Source: Turritopsis dohrnii
Taxonomy: Eukaryota; Cnidaria; Hydrozoa; Anthoathecata; Oceaniidae
Assembly (NCBI GenBank): GCA_027922465.2
Contig: BQMF02000122.1
Location: 62,001-126,000 of the forward strand
Length of the DNA stretch: 64,000 nt
Direction of reading: 5' to 3'
A program made the translations under genes and the position numbers. Below are positions 55,561 to 64,000 of this stretch, one piece after another. Positions within the stretch are counted from its first letter, which is position 1. Each line of letters starts with the position of its first letter. The notes beneath the pieces were generated by a model. The model had not been told where the DNA came from, ran no database searches, and saw nothing but the letters and a program-made list of their open reading frames with translations.

Positions 55561-56437
55561 GATATTCAGCATTCTAATTTCTCTCCGAAAATGTTTAACT
55601 TCTGCTGTAAATATTCAGTGATTTAGCTACATTGGTGAGTAACCACCTTAATTCGAAACAAACATTCTGATTTGCCGAAAACTCCAAGAAATGTAAGGTT
55701 TCACAAAATAGGTGGAGGTTGTTGAACCAATATGTGTCGCAAACCAAACAATAAATGTTGCAACAGCTTTTAAACTTTAAATGTCACAATTAACAATAAG
55801 TGCCACTTAAAAAAATACAATACAATATATATGTGGCAAATTTTTTAAAATTTCTTTTTTAATAAAAGATTGTCATTGTAGGGTAGTATTATCATTCAGA
55901 AGGAAGCAGGTAACATTTTTGCAAAATCTTGGATTATTTTTAAAGGTGCTTTAAGGAGCACGTACTTCCTCTAGACAAAAGATTTTAGTATTTCAGCAAT
56001 GAACAAGGGAGATCTTACTACGATAAAAAGAAGCAAGAAGCATAAAAATGCTGATTTACCATATAGCATTTTGTCTCACTTATGCCTTTCCGTTTAAAAA
56101 TTCCAGCATTCACTTTCTTATAGACGATTTGCAGTTAAACAACAATATTATAGACTTAACTGATACTTAATTGCTCTCGCATGGATGGAAATGTTTATAA
56201 AAATATCATCATGCAAGTGTGTAAAAGTTTGATATATGTTTACGCAAAGGGTATGACAACCTGGGAATTAAAGATGACGATTTTTCTTATACTATTATTT
56301 TTTCTTGGTTGTATCATATGTATTAAAGGAGTTTCAAATGTTAGAGAGAGAAATGTAAGTTAATGAGTTACATATAGTTAATAGTTATAGTTAATGAATG
56401 TTTTTGATACACCGGTTCAGGAACGGACATGTAATAT
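55561..56437. other. Noncoding, nothing firmly recognised
   Basis: A 60-codon ORF at 56181 has a hydrophobic stretch (TIFLILLFFLGCIICI) that could form a membrane segment, but there is no family match. The rest is AT-rich. Confidence 0.4.
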
Positions 56438-56586
56438 GGCGGATACGCACATGGCGGGAGAATTTAAAAATTTTAAAATAAAATAAAAAAGATTTTTTTT
56501 GAGTAAACTCTCATTGAAAGTTGATCAAAAAACGAATTGAAATCGCCAGAAGTTATTGAAATTAACTGGGAGAAGTTATTGAAATT

Positions 56587-57398
56587 GTGAGAAATTTATT
56601 GATTGAACAAGCACACAAACTAGAAGAAAATATGGCGAATAGTAAAGGCAAAAGCACACCCAAGAGGCAAAAGTACTATGTAGTGGTAGTTGGTCGAAAA
56701 CCTGGGATTTATAAATCCTGGGAAAAATGCGAAGAACAAACAAAGAAATATAATGGAGCTGTGTTCAAAACTTTTAAAACAGAAGAAGAAGCAAAGGAAT
56801 GTTATCATGAACAATAACTGCAAAAGTCAAAACAAGAGAAAGAGGAACTCAATAAACTGTGGAATACAAGCAATGATGGAGAATCAGTAGTAGACACATC
56901 CAAGATTGAGGCAAACACAACATTCACGGATAAAGATACATGTGGAAAGTGCAGAAAAACAGTCATCAAGGAAGGAGTATACTGTAGTTGTTGTGGTACC
57001 ATTTTAGATGTGAGAAAACAACAAAGGAAAAAGTGAAGAATAACTACGGGGAAGATGAAGACTACATATGCATTCAGTGCTGTCAAAATGACATCGAAGA
57101 AGAAATGTGTAAACAAACAGAAGATACAGAAGAGAGTGAACATGAAGAAATTGATCAAGAAAAGGAAAAGAACAAAGGAGAAGGAGAGCAGTCAATGAAA
57201 GAAGAATTACAGAGTGTGGTAGCTGAAAATAATGATATGAAAAGAATGTTACAGGAGAAAGAAAGGGAAATAATACATCTCACAGAAAGACTAAACAGAC
57301 TAACAGACAAAGCAAAGAGCATCGAGAAACAAAAAGTTACAAAAGTTACAGATGGAGCAGACATTAAAAGAAAAAGAAGAAAGCATAAAACAGATTGA
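56587..57398 (+). pseudogene. LINE-E ORF1-like region: viroplasmin/RNase H1-N-like domain, PHD finger, coiled coil
   Basis: 56587-56817 encodes KRQKYYVVVVGRKPGIYKSW, then CEEQTKKYNGAVFKTFKTEEEAKE. This is the fold of the caulimovirus-VI (viroplasmin)/RNase H1 N-terminal domain, which binds RNA-DNA hybrids: YYVV..GR.PGIY.SW..C, then GA.FK.F.T.EEA. After a stop at 56815 the same frame gives CGKCRKTVIKEGVYCSCCG, and one frame over WYHFRCEKTTKEK and DYICIQCC complete a C4-H-C3 PHD-type finger. A Glu-rich coiled coil follows to 57398. One nonsense codon and one frameshift break it. The domain pairing in a LINE is unusual to me. Confidence 0.65.
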
Positions 57399-57449
57399 GG
57401 AAATAAACAAGGCTGTATAGCTCACTTGCTAAGACGGTTGGCTTGTAAT

Positions 57450-59104
57450 TCAAGGCCAGTTACGTAAACTGTAGAGGACTCGAGTCTAAAGTGGAGAATT
57501 AAATGAAATATTGGAAGAATGCAAGCCAAACATTGTGGGACTAAGTCGAAACGCACCTAAATGAAGGAGATGACATAACAATAGAAAGATATAAAATAAT
57601 GAGGAATGATAGGGATAAAGATGGAGGGGGAGTTTTGGTAGCAGTAAGAAATAATTTGGAACAAGTAACAACAGAAGTAGGAAGGGTGAATGACACTGAA
57701 GAATCAATATGGATAACAACAGGCACAAAAACGGTGTACAGGATAGGAGTTGTATATATACCAACAGGAGACCAAGAAAGCAAAGAAAATCTAAAAAAGG
57801 CATATCAAAGAGTGAAAGAAAAAGTCACAAAAGCAAAGCAAAAAGACCAAAAACTTATAATAATGGGAGACTTCAACTGCAAAGTGGGGAAAGAAATAGA
57901 AGGTAACAAGGAAGAGATAATGAAAGGAGGAAGATTACTCATAGAAATGGTGAATGATATGGATCTACAATTGATAAACAATCATCACAAATAACAAGGA
58001 AAGTGGACAAGAGAAGAGACATCAAAAAATAAGGGAGAAGTTAAAAGCATATTAGATTATGTAATAATAGAAAAAGAACAATATGATGCAATGGAGTATG
58101 AGAAAATAGACGAACAGATAGGAAACACCCCTAACAGAATGGTAAAAGATTCGGAAAAAATAAGGACAATATACAGTGATCACAATGCAATCACGTGCAA
58201 AATCAATTGGGAAGTAATAGAAAGGACAAGAAAACTGGAGGATCAAAATAAGAGAATAATGAACAGGGAAAGTTACAGGACATTTTCCAGAGAAATCCAA
58301 AAACACAAAGTAGTGCAAATATGGAAGAAGAAAGGGAGCCTACAAGAGAAATTCAATGAATAGAACCAACGAGTGATGGACATAAAGAAAACAAGCGAGG
58401 TTACAAAAAAAGAAAAGAAGCAACAAACAAAAACTGAGGAAAATTAAAGGAGGCTCAAAGAAGAAATAAAAACAGAAACAAACCCTGACAAAATGGAAGA
58501 AACGAGAAAACGAAAGAAATTAGTCACGAAATATATAATGGATGAGAAAGAAAGACACAAAAGGAAAGTCGTAAGGGAAATGGGCAACTTAAAGAAAGAA
58601 GGAAGAGGAATGAGAGAAGACACGTTTTGGGAATTTAGAAGAAGAATAGAACCAAGAAAAGAAGAATCAGCGTGTGCGATAAAAAACAAAAATGGAGAAA
58701 TTTTAGAAGAGAAGGATGCAATATTACAAGAATACGTTGACTTCTACAGCAAGCTATTCAGAAGACGGGAGGCAGAGACATTAGCAGGACAAGAGGAAAA
58801 AAGGAAGGTCACAAAGAAATTAGACGAGATAAAGAACACAGCCGAAACACAACGGCCTATGAAATTTACGAAAAAAGACAAAGAAAAAGGAATCAAAACT
58901 CTGAAAAGAAAAAAAGCAATGGGCAGGGATGGATGGAAGAATGAATTAATACTTGAGGAAGGGGAGGAAATGAAAAATTCACTTACGATGATGTTCAATG
59001 AAATAGCAAGCCGGAATGAAGGACCAAAGAACAGGGAAAAAATGAAGATAAAGTCAGTATACAAGAATAAAGGATTGAGACAAGAACTGAACAATAGAAG
59101 AGGA
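57450..59104 (+). pseudogene. LINE-E endonuclease and first half of reverse transcriptase
   Basis: EEP domain: VNCRGLESKVEN (57468), EILEECKPNIVGLS, then one frame over DGGGVLVAVRNNLEQ, RIGVVYIPTGDQESK and KLIIMGDFNCKVG (active-site GDFN). Near 58090 SDHNAITCKI completes it. The linker and RT N-terminus follow: DTFWEFRRRI, RKKAMGRDGWKNELI and, at the insertion point, KSVYKNKGLRQELNNRRG. At least four frameshifts or stops. The frame at 59104 ends on a complete codon and resumes at 60718. Confidence 0.72.
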
Positions 59105-60717
59105 CTAGTATCCCGTGTAAAAACTTTTTACTGTTGCATTTCTCAAAACGACGCATCGCTCACACCCGTGTCGAACATTTATAGAAATAAAAAGTTATCA
59201 TAATCGGCGCTGTGCATACCACTTCTAATTTAGGGAGTGAAATATTTAACTTTTTTTAAACGGTTTTTCCTACATATATTTGACGTAAGGCTACGCAGAG
59301 GCGGCACTATTTTTTAATCTAACGTCATTATTAAAATGTCGTAAGATTTCAGTTCATCGTGAAAAGAGAAAGAGGTGATTACGAAACATAAAATGTAGAT
59401 TTTGACACAGACACAAAAAAAACCTCATGTCACGATGGATGAAGTGGCTGCTGTATTTGTTGGTTAAGATGGCGCATAGCAAAGGGCAATAGGTGGGAAT
59501 TTTGTTCTTTCAGTCTTTAATGATAATGGGTGGTAAACAAAGCTGCCTTGGCGTGTAGTGAAAAATAAAAACGCCAAAGGAAATATGAATGATAAACGGA
59601 ATTATACCTGCTAACGTTGCTTCTTTACTCCAATAAGATTCGATAGCATTCGTTATTTCATTAGTCAGTTCTTTACCAAACACCCTTCATATTACAATGT
59701 CGAATTTATTTATTCTTTCATAATTAATTTTACCTAAAAAAGAAGATTTCTATTAATCATAAAAACATATTTAGCTACATATACGCACAAACAAAAGCAA
59801 ACTAAAAGAACGAACGCAAACTTGAAGCAAACATATGGGTAGGAACAGGGAATATTTATTAAAAGATCATGAGTTTAGCTTCAGCCTACCAAACAGTCAA
59901 AAAAGAAATAAAAGATATGTTATGAAGAAGAATAAAAACGCCATGTAAATGATATGCGGAATTATACCTGATAATGTTGCTTTTTTTATCCACTAAGATT
60001 CGATACCATTCGTTATTTTAATAGTCTGTTCTTTACCAAAACACTCAAGCATTTAGACTTGTTAAATTCTTTCGTAATTATTTTAAACTAAAAAAAGAAG
60101 ATTTCCATGAGCAATGAAAACCATATCATAATAAACAAAATGCTACACATACACACAAACAAAAAAGGAAAGCAAAATAAAACAAAACACAAACTTGATT
60201 TCTTATCCAAATCGGAAAGCAAACATAGAAAAAGTTATTAAATTATCATGAGTATAATTCCAGCCTACCAAACAGTCAAAAATGAATTAAATGGAAAAAG
60301 ACGAAAAAAGTCTCAAAACTTACACTTGTTAATTCAATCTTTACGATACGATCTTTCTCCGAAAACGACTAAAACAATAAAATTAAAGATCTTCGTTTTA
60401 AAAAAAACTATCTTCGTGTTCGTGAAGTTTTTTGTTTTTGTTTTTACTGCTACAAAATGATCGTTAACCAATTTCGAACGAAAAACATTGCATTGCTCGC
60501 GCTTCTCCATTGACGTTTTTCGGCAGATTTTCAGTGCGAAACCAAAAAAGAACCAAACGGAGGAGCATATACTAATCGTGGATGTGCACACAGTACACTC
60601 AGTTACTCACTTTCTAAAGATACCGTATTGAATTTTCCATAGAAACATTTCGTCCCCAGTCTTTTTTCACACTTACCAAGTTAAAAACTGGATGCACAGC
60701 GCGTATTAGTATATAGA
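59105..60717 (-). mobile_element. Non-autonomous Helitron (Helitron-6) inserted in the LINE-E RT
   Basis: On minus it starts TCTATATACTAATACGCG at 60717 (next to A) and ends CACGGGATACTAG at 59105 (next to T). The host reads GGA|TTATTC when it is removed, an A|T target with no duplication, and the LINE frame NRRG then LFIT is restored. The body contains a ~370-bp direct duplication. No Rep or helicase coding. Confidence 0.9.
59565..60300. repeat. ~370-bp direct tandem duplication inside Helitron-6
   Basis: AATAAAAACGCCA, GGAATTATACCTGCTAA, ATTCGATAGCATTCGTTATT and CAGCCTACCAAACAGTCAAA occur twice, at spacings of 367-378 bp. The copies have diverged, so the duplication is not recent. Confidence 0.7.
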
Positions 60718-62330
60718 TTATTCATAACCAGCATACTAAGCAAATTATTCAAGAGAACATTAATGCAAAAGATAAAAGGGGAGGTGAAAATAGATGAAGA
60801 GCAATAAGGGGGGAAAAAGGAAGATCTCCGAAAGACAACTGGTTAATCTTAATGGCAATTATGGAAGAGAACAAAAGAATCGGAAAAGATACGTACATGA
60901 TATTTGCGGACGCGGAGAAGTGCTTTGACAAATTTTGACTGGAAGACTGTCTGGTGAAAATGAATAGAGCAGGAATGAGGGAAAGGGAAGTGGAATTATT
61001 AAGAAGATTGAGTGAAAAAGCAAAAATTGTGATTGAGACACCATCTGGGAAAACAACAGAATTCGAAATCAAAAACATTGTGATGCAAGGAACAATATAC
61101 GGACCACAAATGTGTTATGTGAGCACTATGGGAGTGAATGACCTGGAAGAAGTGCCAGTAACATTCATAACAGCAGACATTCAAACGAAAGAGATGGTAT
61201 ATGTAGATGACGTTTGTGGTATTGGAAGTATGGAGACAGTGGAAATGGTAGGAAGAAATTTAAGGAGAATGGAAGAGAGGACAAAGTATCGATTTAGCAT
61301 GAAAAAAGCGAATATATGATAGTGAAGACCGGGAAAAAGAAAAAAGGAATTGAAGAGCCAGTGATAGAACTAGGAGGAGGAACGATGGAGTCAACAAGAG
61401 AGTATATGTATCTGGGGAATATGATAAGTAGTAATGGAAGGATCGGGACACAACTAGAAGAAGTGGAAAAGAAAGCAAATGGAATAGTAGCAACAATAGA
61501 AAAAGTAGGAAATGAAAATAAACTTGGAAGGCTAAGTACAGCAGCAAGAATGATAATGTTTGAGAAGGCAGCGACATCAACACTATTACACAATCTGGAG
61601 TGTTGGAATGGGGTATCAGAAAGTGAATGGGCAAAATAAGATTCAAGGACGAATACTTAAGAGATTGATGATGGTACCAAATTCAACACCATATTGGGGA
61701 TTATTAAAAGAGCTGGGAATGTGGACTGCAAGGATGAGGTTTACATACCATAGGATGATGCTATATACAAATAAACAAATAATGGACTCAGATGACGAAA
61801 GAACGGTTAAACGAATGATAATAGGACAAAGGAGGGATGAAAAAGAATATGGATTTTATTGGGAGGTATATTAAGACGGAATGAAGATAGGCATTAATAT
61901 CACTACAGTGAAAGGAAGAAAAAAATCGCAGTGGAAGAAAGAGGTTAAGAAAAAGATAGATCAATGGATGGACAAAGAGTGGAAAGAAAGGAAAGCAGAG
62001 ATGAAGAAACCGAGACACGTAACAGGAAACTTTGAGAGGAAAGGAGTAGGAGAAGCAGCAAGGATAATGCGAACCAGGCTGGAAATGTAGGATGTTGCGA
62101 AGAGCTTGGGAGGAGATAATAGGAAATGCAAAGGATGCATATACTGGAGTGCTGGGAAGTAAAAAGGAGGACAGGAATGAATGGGAAGCTGAAATGGATA
62201 AATGGGAATGATGAAGAGATGAGACTGGTGACGGATTACATAGAGGTATACACAAAAACTGAGGGTGAAAGATCGGATATTGAAGATGGATCAGAAAGAT
62301 AAAGAAAGCAAGTTGTAGGTTGAAAGGTGA
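60718..62330 (+). pseudogene. LINE-E reverse transcriptase second half and C-terminus
   Basis: LFITSILSKLFKRTLMQKI resumes the RT, then stop and shift; NWLILMAIMEENKRIGKDT, MIFADAEKCFDKF (catalytic Asp), IVMQGTIYGPQMC and MVYVDDVCGIGS (YVDD) follow. C-terminal blocks: YMYLGNMISSNGRIGTQL (61410), MMVPNSTPYWGLLKELGMW (61660), DDERTVKRMIIGQRRDE, GDNRKCKGCILECWE (a CxxC near the end). At least six breaks. The sequence between 61880 and 62330 is Lys/Arg-rich and ends with a DIEDGSER-like tail. Confidence 0.7.
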
Positions 62331-62689
62331 ACTAACGAAGCTGGTTGAACCTGAGACTACGGGAGCCAAGGCGCAGCTGAGTTAGTTCGCTAAGTAGACC
62401 TGCCACGACTACAAGAATAGAAAAATAAGGAAAGAAAATGGGAACAGAGAACGACTGCGTAGGAGAGCCTCGCATCAACTAAAGATGCTTGTCGCACACG
62501 GCAAAGTGGGCAATGTGAAGATACGAAGATACGGACTGTCTTGGAAAATCACTGTTAAAGTAACGGACAAAACATGGCAAAGAAATTCATATTGGGCCAA
62601 TTGCAAATTGCAAAGACTATAGATTCACGTAAATTCTTCAAAATTCACTGAAAGTATTTTCTATTGTTATAAATAGCTGGGCATATCAT
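62331..62689. other. Noncoding, possibly LINE-E 3' UTR
   Basis: A moderately GC-rich stretch (CCTGAGACTACGGGAGCC) at 62350 follows the LINE-E coding end; no gene seen. Confidence 0.4.
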
Positions 62690-62890
62690 CAGCAGAGTCA
62701 AGGAAAAGTTGAACGTAGCCACAGGATACTATGGGACAAGATAAGATTCGATATGCTTTGAAAAAGAGGTAACTGGGTAAAAGACCTACCGGAATATCAA
62801 TCTATTATGAATGACAATGTAAAAAAAGAGCTTGGTGGCAGAAGTCCATTTTAGATTTACTTTACTCGAAAATCAAATTTGTTAAACCCA
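62690..62890 (+). pseudogene. Retroviral-type integrase remnant (C-terminal part of the core)
   Basis: One frame reads YHQQSQGKVERSHRILWDKIR (catalytic Glu in GKVERSHR), stop, KRGNWVKDLPEYQSIMND, then GGRSPF, stop, IYFTRKSN. The QGKxERxHRxL..K and L..YQ..MN...K..LG..SPF pattern fits the rve integrase of Ty3/Gypsy or Ginger elements. Two in-frame stops. It differs from the integrase at 21723-22745. Confidence 0.6.
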
Positions 62891-63650
62891 AATACAGAAA
62901 GCGATTCAGAGAGTGAGGTTGCTGATGCTATCATGTAACAAAAATTTTCCGATATGGAAGCAAATTACAAACTTCTAGGTTTCCCTTGCCAATTTATAAG
63001 TTGAACGAAAAAATTATTATGAGATACCTGTTCGGTATAACCAAAAAACAAGACGGAGATTTGCCATAGGGGAAAAGTAATTGGTAGAAACATTCCCTTA
63101 TCAACATATCAAGTTGAGTATACACACCCAGAAACCAAGTACATTGAATCATTTTAGAGTAGAACATAGATTTGTAAGTGATAATATTTATATACTACAC
63201 AGTTGTTGTGAATCAATAAGGTTTTCTCCAGTTACGTTGTTGTTGAGTGGTGCAAAATGGCTTTAAATTTGGCAAATGGTAAGCGAATTACATGAACAGT
63301 TTCTTAAAGTGTGTAGTCAGCAAGTGGAGAACTGAAGAATAAAGTGACATTTTCACTGACTAGAGATTTCATGTGTACAAGTTTTACGCATTGAAACATA
63401 ATAATGGCAAGAATAGATGCAGGCCTGGCGAAGCATGGGAGGACTTTATCCGCTCACTTTATTACAAACAAGGGATCGTAGGTATGATATTCTATTTTTA
63501 ATTGTTGCAAAATTACATTTCCAGTGTTGCGTAAACCACTAAATCTTGCTTTTTTTATCCTTGTTTGTACCAACATACATATACGTCATTGAATTTTATT
63601 TTTTGACTTAGGAATAAAGAATTGAAAAATAAATCTAAACTAGCAGCTTT
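62891..63650. other. Noncoding, nothing recognised
   Basis: AT-rich. An open frame at 63081 has no motif. Confidence 0.45.
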
Positions 63651-64000
63651 ATGGGTCAAGAAACCAAAGGAAATAAATCAGAGAAAAATTCAACAGCAAC
63701 AATTATATTTGTGACGTCAACAAGAAAAGCAAGTGAACAGAAAAAGTTCATTAAGATCAATTGCAATCCTTCAACTCCTTCTGCTAAGAAATCTGAAAAG
63801 CCTGCTGAAACTGCAGCACAAGATAAGATTGGTGAAGACTTAGTTGGCAAGCTACCATACAAAAAAAGACAAAGCTGGATTGGGTCAACAGTATAAAGAG
63901 AGATGTGAAAAACTGGAGAAAGGGAAGCATGGTCTTAAAAGAAACGAAAACGTATTGAACAGCAGGCTTCCCAAAGACTTTGTGGAAAATAAGAAAACAA
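63651..64000 (+). other. Unidentified Lys/Ser-rich ORF, continues past the window in another frame
   Basis: An 81-codon frame reads MGQETKGNKSEKNSTATIIF, then a Pro/Ala/Lys stretch and IGEDLVGKLPYKK. After about 63865 a second frame is open to the window end (KDKAGLGQQYKERCEKLEKGK). A single-base shift or an intron could join them. No family recognised; it could be host or transposon. Confidence 0.3.

Larger units (their letters stand above)
56438..62330 (+). mobile_element. LINE-E, non-LTR retrotransposon, split by Helitron-6
   Basis: Plus-strand coding runs in several frames from about 56587 to 62300: an ORF1-like part with a viroplasmin/RNase H1-N-like domain and PHD finger, then EEP endonuclease, RT and C-terminus. 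Helitron-6 (59105-60717) divides RT. The 5' border near 56438 and 3' border near 62330 are estimated from coding limits; no tail repeat or target duplication was seen. Confidence 0.7.

Noticed and set aside
57405..57490. tRNA-like string with A-box-like GCTCACTTGCTAAGACGG and B-box-like GGACTCGAGTC
   Set aside because: In frame it encodes the opening of the LINE-E endonuclease (VNCRGLESKVEN), arms do not pair as a cloverleaf, so coding explains it better.
57486..57803. Leu/Ser-rich minus-strand ORFs at 57004-57803, 58744-59094 and 61260-62369
   Set aside because: They are antisense shadows of Lys/Glu-rich LINE-E coding.

Overview
This 64 kb window is AT-rich eukaryotic DNA made almost entirely of transposable elements (TEs), many nested inside one another. 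I see no convincing complete single-copy host gene, no rRNA and no CRISPR array. GT-AG introns, Helitrons, PIF/Harbinger, Mutator-like, Tigger, Penelope-like, Ty3/Gypsy-like and several LINE families point to an invertebrate metazoan. The mixture and the protein variants look most like a cnidarian to me, but that is inference. Strand and frame assignments come from reading translations by eye; family names rest on motifs, not on database hits.

Layout. 1-6775: a Ty3/Gypsy pol remnant, a Penelope GIY-YIG remnant, then a LINE (LINE-A) split by a complete PIF/Harbinger element (Harbinger-1, 2605-5409, TTA target duplication). 7295-13991: Helitrons, including three joined head to tail, around a decayed reverse transcriptase of an unusual family. 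14094-20513: degenerate transposase and Penelope pieces, a tRNA-like SINE head, noncoding DNA and a TA-flanked MITE. 20863-27366: a DNA transposon with ~540-bp terminal inverted repeats (TIRs), a 6-bp target duplication, a retroviral-type D,D,E integrase gene and a converging SAM-domain gene, with a Helitron inside. 27800-30628: Harbinger-2, decayed. 31185-38902: a small Helitron, then a Helitron remnant containing Harbinger-3, which contains LINE-C. 39725-43105: Penelope and Helitron-helicase remnants. 43367-53857: a Mutator-like element whose transposase gene is split by an 8.5 kb retroelement coding body without LTRs, itself split by a Tigger element. 54225-55560: a second Mutator remnant interrupted by the 3' end of the LINE-A family. 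56438-62330: LINE-E, split by Helitron-6 exactly between an A and a T. 62690-64000: an integrase remnant and an unidentified ORF.

How the parts work together. The Harbinger elements each pair a DDE nuclease gene with a Myb/SANT- or MADF-like DNA-binding partner on the opposite strand. The Helitrons here carry no replicase and would need helicase/Rep from elsewhere; one helicase fragment of that type lies at 42630-43105. The element at 20863-27366 places the start codons of both its genes at the inner edges of its TIRs, so one duplicated promoter could drive both. Nesting gives a relative age order: LINE-A before Harbinger-1; host Helitron before Harbinger-3 before LINE-C; LINE-E before Helitron-6; Mutator before retroelement body before Tigger.
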